DNA from: Cordylochernes scorpioides
Lineage: Eukaryota; Arthropoda; Arachnida; Pseudoscorpiones; Chernetidae
Length of the DNA: 64,000 nt
Direction: 5' to 3'
Assembly (NCBI GenBank): GCA_030710605.1
Contig: CP092863.1
Location: forward strand, 61,494,393 to 61,558,392
Below are positions 31,902-43,801 of this stretch, one piece after another. Under the pieces are notes generated by a model. The model did no database searches. It was not told the DNA's origin and worked only from the letters and a program-made list of their open reading frames with translations. The first letter of the stretch is position 1. The number at the start of each line of letters is the position of its first letter. A program made the translations under genes and the position numbers.

Positions 31902-32064
31902 AGTAGAACCTCCCTCTAAAGGACAACACCTAATTGAAGAGCCAAAGTGTCCTTTAGGGAGAGGTGTCTTCTTACTGGAGAGTTAATAAATTGTAAAGAG
32001 GTAATTTTGCAAATGAAAATTGTCCTTTGTGGAGAGGTGTCCGCTAAAGGGAGGTTCTATTGTA
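31902..32064. mobile_element. Pogo-like MITE (contig B)
   Basis: CAGTAGAACCTCCC to GGGAGGTTCTATTG, with inner GTCCTTT blocks. The counterpart is at 47963-48126. It is followed at 32085-32155 by a second pogo-like terminus (GGGGTTTTACTGTA). Confidence 0.7.
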
Positions 32065-32354
32065 TTTTCAATGGAATGGAATTGGGAATTGCCTTAGGTT
32101 TGTTATAAGGGAATGTTCGCTATATCCGAGGTTCGTATTAGCGGGGTTTTACTGTATATGTAACCATCTCTACAGACCTATAAGCTTATGTCCATAGATT
32201 CACTAAACACCCCTAAGCTGTCTTCCATAGTAAATACAGGGTATATAAGAAAACCAATACAATAGTAGAGCGGTCTGAAGATTAATTTGGTGAAACCGCT
32301 GAGAGGGTTCACCATTGATGAGCCAAGTCCTCTCATTCAATAACTTTTATCATT

Positions 32355-32510
32355 CCAAACACAAGGTAATAAGACCAAATAAATAAATAGTGTGTGACGG
32401 TAACAGCATTGTTACCGAAACGTCACACACTAATTATTTATTTAGATTTGGTCTTATCACCTTGTGTTTATAATCTATAATCCAAATTGTGCCTTATCAT
32501 TTTATAATTC
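32355..32510. repeat. ACACAAGGTAATAAGACC palindromic repeat (contig B)
   Basis: Full palindrome with the centre GGTAACAGCATTGTTACC, then GAAACGTCACACAC, and the outer tail ATCCAAATTGTGCCTTATCA. The C counterpart (from 48424) is split by a Helitron. The intact copy here serves as the empty site. Confidence 0.75.
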
Positions 32511-33041
32511 CATTAAGGTCTGTAGAGATAATATATTTGATGGTATATGTGAAAAGAAATAGATTGCTATAGTAATAATAATTGTTACAAATTTGAACTC
32601 AAACTATGTTGAACCAGCCAATCTAAATATAATAATATTGTAGCTTAGAAATCAAGTCCTAGTATATTTTAAGATGTGAAAGTATTTATTGATGACGTCT
32701 GCAGGGCTAGTCGACAATTATCAACAAAAGTACTACATACAGCTAGAGAATATTGAACAAGCAAGCTATGCAACATATATGATGATTTTACAAATACAGA
32801 GTTATATTCTGTTAAATATTTTCATTGAATAAATAAAATTAAAATTAAATAAATTATTTTTTCGCCATAATATGCATTTTAGAACTTTTCCTGTAAAGTA
32901 GAGAAACTGTAATACACTCTCAATAAACTATCGCCTGGCTGCTCTTGTCGTGAGGTGTTGTACACATGTTTTATGACCCATAGGCATACTTCCCACCATG
33001 ATCATCATGGCTTTGTACCATGTGTGTATACTAGGGATAAT

Positions 33042-33221
33042 ACAGTAGAACCTCCCTTTAGCGGACACCCCACTAGCAGACACCTCACCATAAAGGACAG
33101 TTTTCATTTACAAAATTACCATTCTTACAATTTAGCAACTCTCCGGTAAGAGGACACCTCTCCCTAAAGGACACTTTGGCTCTGCAATTAGGTGTTGTCC
33201 TTTACAGGGAGGTTCTACTGT
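33042..33221. mobile_element. Pogo-like MITE
   Basis: Symmetric ends CAGTAGAACCTCCCTTTAGC and GGGAGGTTCTACTG flanked by TA. The interior alternates GGACA and TGTCC blocks. It has no equivalent at this point in contig C, which continues through a shorter sequence. Confidence 0.75.
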
Positions 33222-33499
33222 ATATATACATTTTAGAACTTTTCCTGTAGAGAAACTGTAATACACTGGCTGCTCTTGTTGCGTGAGGCGTGGTACACAT
33301 GTTTTATGACCCATAGGCAGTCGAATACTTCCCACCATGATTATCATGGCTTTGTACCATGTGTATGTACCAGGTATACTAATAATAATTGGATGTGAGA
33401 GAACTCTTGAATTGTTTACCATGTGTATGTACTAGGTATACTAATAATAATTGGATGTGAGAGAACTCTTGATTTGTTTACCATGTGTACTAGGGATAT

Positions 33500-33828
33500 A
33501 CAGTAGAACCTCCCTTTAGCGGACACCCCACTACCAGACACCTCTCCACAAAGGACAGTTTTCATTTGCAAATTTACCATTCTTATAATTTAGCAACTCT
33601 CCAGTAAGAGGACACCTCTCCACAAAGAACAGTTTTCATTTGCAAATTTACCATTCTTATAATTTAGCAACTCTCCAGTAAGAGGACACTTCTCCACAAA
33701 AGACAGTTTTCATTTGCAAAATTACAATTTTTACTATATCGCAACTCTTCAGTAAGAGGACACCTCTCCCTAAAGGACACTTTGGCTCTGCAATTAGGTG
33801 TTGTCCTTTACAGGGAGTTAGTTCTACT
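33500..33828. mobile_element. Pogo-like MITE with internal duplications (contig B)
   Basis: A segment with CTCTCCAGTAAGAGGACAC and CAGTTTTCATTTGCAAA is repeated two to three times. The C copy (49857-50114) has fewer repeats. Confidence 0.7.
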
Positions 33829-34354
33829 GTGATAATAAAACTACAGAGGATATGAGACCTGGTTGGTCCACTTAGTGTAATTCCCCGAGGTTTATTGGAG
33901 GAATTGCTCAGGGGATTGATTACACTTCCTTGTTAGACATTGATGACTTCCTCCAGTTGACACCCTGATTGCCCACTGTGTTGTACTTTGGAGGAGAGAC
34001 ACTTCTGAAAGCTTACAGCCAATCATTTAAATGGATATTTTATAAACCAATCCTCTCTCATCCTAGTCAATCATGGGGCTCTTGGCAGTTTTTTTTTTTT
34101 TTATAAAATAAAATAATTTATTTAAAGCCAGAAATGTAAAGAGAAAAGAAGTAACGGCCGTTGGAGCAAGCCTTGTTATTTTGATGATGCGCATGGCCAG
34201 AAAGTCCCATATGGTCGCCCCGCACGCATGCGTAGTCAGGTCGCCACACTACCGCCTGTATGTGTAGTGAAGCTTTGTCCCAGTTCGCGCTTGCTGAAGC
34301 AAAGTGTGGTCGCCACAGCCCTTTTATCAAGAAGAAGTTTTTGTATAATAATCA

Positions 34355-34565
34355 AACACAAGGTAATAAGACCAAATCCAAATAGTGTGTGATAACTTCT
34401 TAGGTCCATTGAAGTCTATAAAAATGATAAGACACAATTTGGATTATAGATGATAAACACAAGGTAATAAGACTAAATCCAATCACCACACTATTTATTT
34501 ATTTAGATTAGGTCCTATTACCTTGTGTTTATAATCTATAATCCAAATTGTGCCTTATCATTTAT
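34355..34565. repeat. ACACAAGGTAATAAGACC palindromic repeats, nested pair
   Basis: Two partial palindromes overlap: arms at 34358-34385, 34440-34480 and 34490-34565, with the ATCCAAATTGTGC tail at both sides. The hammerhead-like centre is deleted. Confidence 0.6.
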
Positions 34566-35265
34566 ATAATAATCAATCATTTCATCAAGAAAAATTCTAA
34601 TTAGGTAAATATTTATGTGTATATATATTATATAATCTAAAATACAAATATTTTATTTTTTTTAAAAACATATATTTTATTTTTTCATTCATTGACTGTT
34701 CTGCATTTTTGACCATATATTCAAAAAATATCACTTTTAATTATTATTGTTGTAAATATGTATATTTAACCCTACCTATCTTTTATCCGCGATTATAGAA
34801 TTCATTATATAAATTCTATATTCCTGTGATATAAATAATTTTATGTATATTTTTACTTCAAGAGATTCAAAAATAAAAATCTGCTTGAAAGGTAAATAAT
34901 TATTTTATTTTTCCACGACTGCACCTCTTTTCAACAATCAAACACACAAAAGATTTCTAATCTATAACATATATATATATATATTATCGTCTAGTATCTT
35001 GGAAAGTTGCCTGTTGAAGGATGTCAAAGTCCGAAAGCTTGCCAATTATACAGCATAAATAAAAGAAACTCGTCGCCCTTAACTTTTATTCCCTTTTCAA
35101 GAAAATAGGTTGGCCAAATATCAGGGAACAAGCTAAATCAATGTTTAGTTGAGTTCTGTTACACTAGATGACGCTCTGCAATCTAATAAGTTCAATGAAC
35201 GTGGTAGGATATGCCTTTTTTGATTTTAATACCAACACCTGACCTTTTTTATTATTTTTTTACCT
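34566..35265. other. AT-rich spacer with hammerhead-like repeat end
   Basis: CCTGTTGAAGGATGTC with AAAGTCCGAAAGC near 35008-35040 is the CTGNNGAAGG, stem, CCGAAA motif seen also at 53715 and 59850. The rest is AT-rich with no gene. Confidence 0.4.
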
Positions 35266-35269
35266 ATAC

Positions 35270-35728
35270 AGTAAAACTTCTCTTCAGCGGACACCTCTCT
35301 ACAAAGAACAGTTTTCATTTGCAAAATTACCATTTTTACTGTTTAGCGACTCTCCTTTAAGAGGACACCTCTACAAAGAACAGTTTTCATTTGCAAAATT
35401 ACCATTTTTACTATTTAGCGTCTCTCCTGTAAGAGGACACCTCTCCACAAAGGACAGTTTTCATTTGCAAAATTACCATTTTTTACTATTTAGCGACTCT
35501 CCTGTAAGAGGACACCTCTCCACAAAGGACAGTTTTCATTTTCAAAATTACTATTTTTACTATATAGCAACTCTCCAGTAAGAGGACACCTCTACAAAAG
35601 ACAGTTTTCATTTGCAAAATTATCATTTTTACTATTTAGCGACTCTCCAGTAAGAGGACACCTCTCTCTAAAGGACACTTTGGCTCTACAATTAGGTATT
35701 GTCCTTTACAGGGAAGTTTTACTGTATT
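35270..35728. mobile_element. Pogo-like MITE with amplified core
   Basis: CAGTAAAACTTCTCTTCAGC and AGGGAAGTTTTACTG ends surround about five tandem copies of an 80-85-bp core (GACACCTCTCCACAAAGGAC, AGTTTTCATTTGCAAAATTA). The core is single-copy in the ordinary member at 9610. Confidence 0.75.
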
Positions 35729-36544
35729 TATATTTTAAAGACAAAATTGGCATTTCTTGACCACTCACATGAACCTTTTAGATGGCAAAGCTTTGCCATC
35801 TAGTGTTATAAAATAACCAAATATTTTTTGAACAAGATAAATCAACATTTAGTTGATTTTTGTTCCACTAGATGGTGCTTTCCATCTAAAATGTTTATGT
35901 GAGGGGTCAGGAAAAGGCAATTTTGTGTTTTGAATATCAACACCTGATCATTTTTCTCTTTTTTTTTTCTTTCTTATTTTTTCCTATATATAAAATGGGT
36001 TGGCCAAATATCAGGGAACAGGCTAAATCAATCTGTTCCACTAGAACTGCCATCTAAAAAGCTAATGTACTCTTGGTCAGGATATGCCTTTTTGAATTTT
36101 AATACCAACACCTGACTTTTTAAATTATTTTTTTTCACATATATATGTTATATAAAAATGTCTTTCAAATATATCTCAATATTCTAATTCTCTATTAAAT
36201 CGACCGCCAGAGGCCACACTTCCCCTATAAAAACTTGTTGTTGTTGTATCCTGCTGGCCGGCTCAAAACTTTTGTACATTATGTAAATAAGTATTTCATT
36301 TTTTATTCTTACGCCTTAAGCCAGGCAGTACTTTTATCAAATCATGTTTTTTATATATTCCTTTAGTTCAATTAAAGAAATCTCTGATCAAAACTATTTT
36401 TAGTATTATACTTATAAGATTTTGCCACAACTGCATAACCAATACCATTTAATACTAAAAAGAACCAACAAATAATTCCATAGCAAAATCCTCAACATGA
36501 TCTAAATTCAAGCAGAAAAAATTATATCATTTTTATAATATATA
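35729..36544. other. No gene; fragments of foldback repeats
   Basis: Two partial copies of the repeat with GGTTGGCCAAATATCAGGGA lie at 35800-35940 and 35995-36130. 36210-36310 resembles the reverse of 59420-59580 (TTGAGCCGGCCA). No coding sequence. Confidence 0.45.
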
Positions 36545-36905
36545 TATTAAAAACAAAATAAACATTTCCTGACCAGGCTCACATGAGCATTTCTAGATGG
36601 CAGAGCGCCATCTAGTGGAACAAAAATAAACTAAATCTTTATTTAACTTGCTCCGTGATATTTGGCCAACCCAATTTCTTGATAAATCAAGAAAAGTCAA
36701 CCACAAATGTGTTTCGGGCTGTTGGCCCTCGTCAGTGTGGTGCAGACTAGATATATATATATATATGTCACAAAGACCAGCCTTTTTGGTCGTTGAGGTA
36801 CAGCTTGCACCACGCTGACGAGGGCCAACAGCCCGAAACGCGTACGTGGTTAGCTTTTCTTGATTAATCAAGAATGGGTATTTGGCCAATTCTGGAATAA
36901 TTAAA
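36545..36905. repeat. Head-to-head hammerhead-like repeat pair
   Basis: Two inverted copies meet at an AT microsatellite (36750-36768). The plus copy has ACCACG, CTGACGA (36815-36821), stem GGGCCAACAGCCC, GAAA (36835-36838), CGCGTA, CGTGGT. The minus copy (36712-36735) has ACCACA, CTGACGA, the same stem, GAAA, CACATT, TGTGGT. Both fit a hammerhead with a very short stem III, and their stem I ends covary (G-C against A-T). Penelope-like elements are known carriers of such motifs. Confidence 0.6.
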
Positions 36906-37110
36906 AATCAACAATTAGTTGGTATTCATTCTGATAGATGGTGTAAGACATCAGCAACTTTAAGTTGCACGATCAGGAAATGCCTTTTTTTCTAAATTTA
37001 TCTACCTGATCCAAGTACAATTTGACTTTTTTACTATTTTTCATATTTATATGTATATATGTATATGTATATGTATGTATTCTCTGGCTGAGACGTGGTG
37101 CTGTGTGCAG

Positions 37111-37215
37111 GTCCGAGGAGAGTCCGTGGATCTGGGTCAAGATTCTTCCCTCCGGGTGGACATCTCAGATGCTCTCAGTGAGAAGGACAAAGTCAAATTC
37201 ACTGTCCACACCAAG
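37111..37215 (+). CDS. Sorting nexin PX exon (contig B copy)
   Basis: The 105-bp phase-0 exon after TGTGTGCAG encodes [20 protein letters not shown], then [15 protein letters not shown], the first strand region of the SNX5/6 PX domain (human has [15 protein letters not shown]). The donor is GTAAAA. It differs from 51715-51819 by two synonymous changes (GGT/GGA, AAA/AAG). No partner exon follows on this contig, which ends 168 bases later. Confidence 0.9.
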
Positions 37216-37383
37216 GTAAAACTCTTCAGTTGATCTAAGATCTCAGAGCTGGTCCCTTATATGGTAGAAGCCTTCATGCCATCAACACTATAGCGCCCCC
37301 TCTTAGGACTCGCCAAAATAGAGTGCTATAGAGAGGGGGTGCTATAGACAGGTCACTTTTAATGTAAATTGCATCGTACTACG

Positions 37384-37483
37384 NNNNNNNNNNNNNNNNN
37401 NNNNNNNNNNNNNNNNNNNNNNNNNNNNNNNNNNNNNNNNNNNNNNNNNNNNNNNNNNNNNNNNNNNNNNNNNNNNNNNNNNN
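37384..37483. other. Assembly gap, 100 N
   Basis: Exactly 100 N. The sequence after it returns to a point equivalent to about 20260, which suggests that two versions of one locus were placed end to end. Confidence 0.98.
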
Positions 37484-38460
37484 ATATCGTTCAACTGGTA
37501 AAGGGAAATACTCGGTTAGGTAGCATTCTGTTTCTATTGAGGTATGGAAATTTTTATAATGTGGATAAAGTTTTTAATTTCTTATTCTTGATCGGTCTTC
37601 TTGTATCGATTGATCTGACAATGTCCTAAAAGGAATATAACTTTGCAATATATTGTGATCCGAGTATCCAATAAGCCGTGAGAAACCGGCGTTATTTAGT
37701 GTATTTGTTAAACTCTTTGTAAATCCAATATTTTGTCTTTTAGAGGTATAAACATCCTGCAAGTGAGCCAAACAGATGTCCATTTTTAACATTCTTTGCC
37801 AGAATTTTAACGATAATTTTTTTGCTATCACAGCGAGAGATGTTCTTACTGTTTCTATCCTTAAAATATATCCTGGGGTATAATTTGGTAGATTTAGATA
37901 TCGTCTCAGAAAGGTATCTTGGATTTTATTCAATATTAACTCTTGTTCATCTGACCAGATTGGAGAAGCATATAGTAGAGTTGTTATAACTATGGTATCG
38001 AGCAGCTTCATTGTTGAGTGAAAAGAATTCAACTTGGATTTCATAAGAATATCCCATTCTGCTCCTATAGCTGCTATGGCCTTACCCTTAAAATGAAGAG
38101 CTGTTTGGGTAAATGAAATTGATGGGGTTAGCGGATATCCCAGGTATAAATATTTCTGTGTAGAGTTTATGATTTGTTGGCCCCAGTACCATTTTTCAGA
38201 TCGTGCTGGTTTAGCGTCGTTTCGAAATATCATTATTTTTGACTTGTTTTCATTCAAATTAAAAAATATATAGTTTCTAAATATGTTTTTAAAATATTAA
38301 TTTTCATTTGAAGATTAATTCGAGATTCACCAATTAAAACTATATCGTCCGCATAAAGCAGTATATGTATGTTTCCAAAGTTAGGTAAATATATTCCTGG
38401 CAAATTCGAGTCATCAAATATTTTGCTGATATCATTTATGAAAGTTATATATTTTGGAAA
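37484..38460 (-). pseudogene. LINE reverse transcriptase C-terminal half (contig C)
   Basis: A 227-codon open frame (38257-37574) begins NENKSKIMIFRNDAKPARS and keeps YLYLGYPLTP, LLYASPIWSDEQELI and LSLKFWQRMLKMDICLAHLQ. Upstream on the minus strand is the YADDIVLIG motif near 38350. It is less damaged than the B copy, but truncated by the N gap. Confidence 0.8.
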
Positions 38461-39253
38461 CAGAGAGAGAAAGAGAGAGAGAGAGGGAGAGAAATATTTT
38501 ATAAATCAAAATAAAAGAATGACATTTCACAACGAATAGATGAGAGAATGTAAGATATTATTCATCTAAATATTTTAACAATAAAAATTTAGGTAGAGAT
38601 ATTTTGCCTTTTTTTCATAAAGATTTTTAACTTTGTTTTTTCTTTGATCTCTATATTTACAACATCTGTGTGTTGAATCACCCTCCACACTCGTCTGATT
38701 TATCACTATGCAACTTCTCTTCATTTCCTAGCTAAAAATGTTTAATGAGTGTTAATTTGATTCTATTTAGCTATAAAAAAAACGTATTATATCTGAAAAG
38801 ACATATGTATATGTTATGTCTTTATATTTAAATTAATGACATTTGTTTACACACATTAACAACACAATTTATTCTCTAAACATTTTTTTTATTACAACAT
38901 GGATGATGATAAAATTAGAGTATATAAAATCAATGATAAATAATACACAAACAACTCCTCTCCATTAAGTCAATCATCCATCAAATGTTAAAAAGCTTTG
39001 TATGCTTCCTTATTCTTGAGGACCTTCTCAAGACAGGCTTCGGAGTTACTGCAGGAGACTCTATTACTGGAGCAGCTTGGGTTCCTTCAACTTCACTCTC
39101 AGGTGGCACACCTATAGGCAATTCAGTTTTTTTTTTTATTCTATTTTATTAATAAAAGACAATTCGCTGAGGGAAAAGTTTCTTTTAAAATAAACTTTTC
39201 CCTCGGCGAATTTTCATAAAAGAAAAAAATTCCCTCAGTGAGAGAGAGAGAGA

Positions 39254-39294
39254 GAACGCTTCACGATTTTGCGTGTCATCCTTGCGCAGGGGTC

Positions 39295-39334
<40 letters not shown>

Positions 39335-39351
39335 ACCGCCGAACAAGCGTA
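39254..39351 (-). ncRNA. U6 snRNA copy (contig C)
   Basis: The same U6 body as at 21997, with small differences: AGCATGACCCCTGC here against AGCATGGCCCCTGC, and ACGCTTGTTCGG at the 5' end against ACTCTTGTTCGG. It again lacks a 3' T-run. Confidence 0.83.
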
Positions 39352-39380
39352 AGAGAGAGAGAATTGTCTTTTATTAATAA

Positions 39381-39872
39381 CTAGCGGACGTACCCGGCTT
39401 CGCCCGGGTTTTACCCGAGTAAAGGTTTGTCTAACGAATCTTTCGATAAAGTGAACATTTTTTCCCGGTCCCTTGAAAAATACTCGATAAGTTGAATAAA
39501 ATCAATATTAATTGGTTCCCTCGGTAATTGGAAGTTAAAGGAATAGTATCTTGCCTTGGAATTGTATCATTATTCTTGTCTCAAATAAATTGCCGTGTCA
39601 TCCTGAATTTTGTCTTTCCTAATTTTCTACATTACAAAATCATCGTATCTTCATGATAATATTTAGAGCAGATTGTTGAATTATAACAGATAAATTATAA
39701 TATTTATCTTGATTATTTTAAAGCGAAAAGTTATTTCAAAATTTTTATTTGCTAGAAACCTTCCCAGTACTATACTAAATAACTTCCCAAAGTTTCATGG
39801 CGTTCCAATGAGTGGTTTGGTCAGGCATAAAGGACAAACAGACACACATACATTCATTTTTATATATATAGA
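39381..39872 (-). mobile_element. Helitron-like element, C only
   Basis: In the reverse orientation it begins TCTATATATATAAAAATGAA and ends with hairpin CCCGGGCGAAGCCGGG, GTACGTCCG and CTAG. Contig B has the uninterrupted site AATAA|TTATACC near 22129, so 492 bp inserted between A and T without target duplication, the Helitron hallmark. Confidence 0.85.
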
Positions 39873-40857
39873 TTATACCGAAGTGATTATATTAATAACA
39901 TATTATATTTTACCTACTTCTTAGTTTTTAAAATATTGGACCCACTGTGTATTTGATCTATTTCGCGAAGTTTCTTTATTCTTTAATATACATTCTTTCA
40001 TCTGTCTATATATGTGTGTGTTTGTGCTGTGTGTTTGCATATATACCCCTTATAACAACAGAGAGAACATGTTCCTTGTATAAAAACGTAATAAGATGTT
40101 TTGAAAATAGAGCAATCCATAAATAAATCTTTAAATGAAAAGACATATATTGGATCAAAATATCATTTATTTTACCAATATTTCAGTTGGCTGAGCGCCA
40201 ACCTTTATCAAGATATTATAGCATTTTAAGGTGTATATATAGGAAGTACAAAGTACATTTATTGTAAGTATAACGTGAAAAGAGACAAACACACATGCAT
40301 CCATACATGCAAAGATAAAAAAATATATATATGTATATATGCCTAAAGTGGCACTTCTCCTTTTAATTATGTATCAGAACAATGCACTATCTTCATCACC
40401 CTAGTGAAAATTTTACTAGTTGCAATATCTTGACTATATAAATTCCATTTTTTGAGGAACGCTATCTACTTCAAAATATATTAAGCCATGAAAGTTATTT
40501 ACAGGAGATGATGACTTAGATATATTAACTGTATAATTCTTCTCAATGTATAATTTTCTTACAACATAAACCTTAGATTATTAAAACATTGGATCAGTAA
40601 ACATGAGGGCAACCACTTCGTTCTTTTACATTACTTTATTTTTCATATAACATTTTTGTAAACAAAAAAGGTGATGATGATAAATTCAATGAATATTTAC
40701 ACAATCATAGAAAAATTATATTAAACCTTTATATAAACATAAATATTCTAACTAAATTAAACATTAACCATTCTATGAAATATACATTATTCTGCAGATT
40801 AAAATAATTATATATTAATTAAATATATATATTTGATATAAATTAATAACACTAGTT

Positions 40858-42912
40858 AGTAATACAACAACAACAACAAAAAGCCTTTATTTAGGGTCAA
40901 TGACCCTATACAGGATTCACCAGAGGTATGCATAAGAACAAAGCAGTGAAACAAAGGGGAAAGAACAATATAAACAAGAAGAAAAAAAAAGAAAGAGAAA
41001 GAGGGAAGCAAGAAAAAACAACACAAAAAGAGTAGCAGTAAGAAAGTGTGGACTAGTTAGTAATAAAGAATGAGCCACAACACCAGACTTGATAAATTTA
41101 GATAATGGTTTTGGGCTATGACTCTCGTCACTTTAGGGGCAGTTTCGTCTTCCTAACATTCTATTAGAGGGGTTATGATATCGGTCGAATTTACCAAAAA
41201 GGTTTTTAAGATGGTATAATGGCAAGGGCCGATTTTCAGGCAAAAATACAACATAAAGTTGCTGAAGGATGACCTACATGTACCTAAATAGGCATCTTTC
41301 CATTTAATAGCATGAATAAAATCTATATTAATAAAATGCAAATTTCATAAGTGTTGTTCGCTAAAAACTTTCGTTACAATGCATCAATTTCGACCAAATT
41401 TTCAATATTTATGTAAAACGAGATGGAGCAGGTTTTGCTTAACATTAAAATATTTTTCCTAACATTAACATGTGTAACTTCGCTGTTATCGATTAAATAC
41501 AAAAAAATCAACAGAGTTAATTTTTTACATACTCGCTAATAATCTCAATCTAAAAAAATATTCAAAACAAGCAATTTTAAGATAACACCATATGTAAAAC
41601 AGTCGGCCAAGAAAACAACAACGATATTACATCTTTCTCACATATTCACACACAATCTTGATTAATAATTAAAACTAATCTTTAACATTGTTTATTATAC
41701 TTCATAATATATAATATTCGTTAGGCAAACTTTCACTCGGATAAAACCCGGGCGAAGCCTCCGCTAGTTATAATATATATGAAAAATCACAATAGTGTCA
41801 TTTATAGGGCAATGAGATAGAAAATATTAGTTATTTTTGTATTACAAAGTCCTTGTGTTTCATATTTAAGCGATTTCAAATATTTTTGTCATATTGAAGT
41901 GTTGAAGATTTTTCAAGTCATTCTTTTTGTTTCCATTTTAAGAATGTTTTATGGGATATGTATTCTTTTTTTTTAAACTTTTTATGCTATTGGTGAATTT
42001 TATTGTTTATTATTGTCTTTTGTTTTCAAGTAGATCTAGACCATATTTTCTCTGATTTTTTCCATCTTTAATGGATGATTATTTTGGCCGCTTCTGCTTG
42101 GACACTGTCCAGTCTTCCCTTTAGAGATGAACTTGAGGTGCCCAAACAGGTGCTGCATATTCCATTATTGGCCTTATTAAAGAAATATAGGTTGTTCTGA
42201 GAGTTCCCGAGTTTTTCTCCCCAATTTGTTCCACTGCCTTTTTTAGAATATTTAGATTTCTGGTAGCTCTATTTGAGGTGATAATTATGTGTTATTTAGA
42301 TCGCAATTCCTCATCAAGTAGTACACCTAGATATTTTAGATTACTAATTTTATTAATTATTTGGTCGTTCATCAAGGTGTTCATCTTTATCATCTACATA
42401 ACAGTCAACTTTTGTATCTTCAGTGAGGTAAGGGTGTATGTCGTCAATATAAAGCATAAAGAGTAAAGGACTGATCGCTGGCACACCTGCCCAGTTCTTC
42501 GGTCCTTGGAAAATGCTCCATTGACCTGAAATTTTATCCTTATTCCTCTCAGGAACAATGTGCTCCAAATTAAGGCTTTCCCTTATACTCAGATATATGT
42601 TGTGTAGCCTTTCAAGTAGTTTCTCCTTTCACACTGATCAAAAACTGAAGTCATATCTAGGAATATTGTCTTCTTTCGCGGTTTCTCTTGGAATGATTTA
42701 ATTAATGATTGGCAGAATTAGAAAATTAGATCAGTTGTACAGTATTAGGATCTATAATCAGATTTATAGAAGTTTATTTTGTTAGAGAGCCAGACTATGA
42801 GCCAAGAGTGGAAAATTGTTCTATTATGTTGTGTGTGCTGGTGAATGCAATTGGTTGATAATTTTTGCATTCCTTGGCATCTTTACTTTGTTTCAGTATA
42901 TTTTCGTACTAT
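40858..42912 (-). pseudogene. LINE reverse transcriptase relic with 3' tail (contig C)
   Basis: Counterpart of 23105-24720: motif A near 42665, PLLFMLYIDDIHPY and YVDD near 42410-42480, and a TTG tail at 40865. It carries the Helitron insertion 41322-41767 in its 3' part. Confidence 0.78.
41322..41767 (+). mobile_element. Helitron-like element, C only
   Basis: It starts TCTATATTAATAAAATGC and ends ACCCGGGCGAAGCC, TCCG, CTAG. Contig B reads ATAAAA|TTATAATATA at about 23567, an exact empty site. Insertion is between A and T, 446 bp, no TSD. The 3' hairpin is shorter than usual. Confidence 0.82.
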
Positions 42913-42919
42913 AATTATA

Positions 42920-43801
42920 TCCCTATATATATAAAAGTCAGTGTATGTATGTATGTATGTATGTATGTATGTATGTGTGTTTATTCCTATGTCGGCTATA
43001 CACGTCCACAATATGTAACTAATCTGACTGAAATTTCAACAGTATATATAGTAAAATCTGGAAAAACTTTTAGCGAAAATTTCAGGTCTCTATCCCGAAT
43101 ATTCTTCGAGTTATTTGCAAATTTCGTTGCAAATTTGCCCTTTCGCTCGCAAGCAGCGCCTCTAGCGGTGAAGATGGGAGGTAATATCAGCTGACCTAAT
43201 AGACATGTAAAACGTGTTTTAACAGGACATAGAGAAAAATCTGAAAGATATATTTATCAGATTTTTAGCCAAGAAAAATTTAAATTGACAGGTTCTGGGC
43301 AAAAATAGTTGTTTTTTAGTCAGAAAATGATGATGACAATATTGCTGTATCATGTTTGATTATCAGATACAAAATTATATCGGAAAAAATTCCAAAAAGC
43401 AGAGACCACGGGTGAAACCAGTTCATTATTTTGTACGCAGGAACAAATTTCTAACAGAAAAACATTCATTCGAGCAGAAAACAAAAGCCAAATCATCTTT
43501 CTATAAAAATATCGCTTCTCAGACACAAAGTTTGGAGCGGGACGTTTCACAAGAGTGACATCCACGGCGCCAATTTATAATTTGTAACGAATAGTATTTG
43601 AAAATCAAAATAATAGAATTTTCAAATATCGTTGTGGAATTTACATTTTTATTATTTTTTATTTAAAAAAACACAATGTTTGGAGCGGGACGTTTCACAA
43701 GAGTGACATCCACGACGCCAATTCATAATTGTTACGAATAGTATTTGAATAAAAGCATTTAATCGGGTAAAACCCGAGCGTTGCCTGGGTCATTCGGCTA
43801 G
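42920..43801 (+). mobile_element. Helitron-like element without nested insert (contig C)
   Basis: TCCCTATATATATAAAAG to CTAG, 882 bp, the pre-insertion version of 24728-27755. An uninterrupted GTAT microsatellite of about ten units lies where the gag-only element sits in contig B. Confidence 0.78.

Noticed and set aside
34118..34330. 70-codon minus frame (MIKGLWRPHFASASANWDKA) as a gene
   Set aside because: A short isolated frame without homology or splice signals in repeat-rich DNA. Contig C lacks the stretch.
37369..37629. Frame of 86 codons crossing the N gap
   Set aside because: Translation of unknown bases joins unrelated contigs. It is not a gene.
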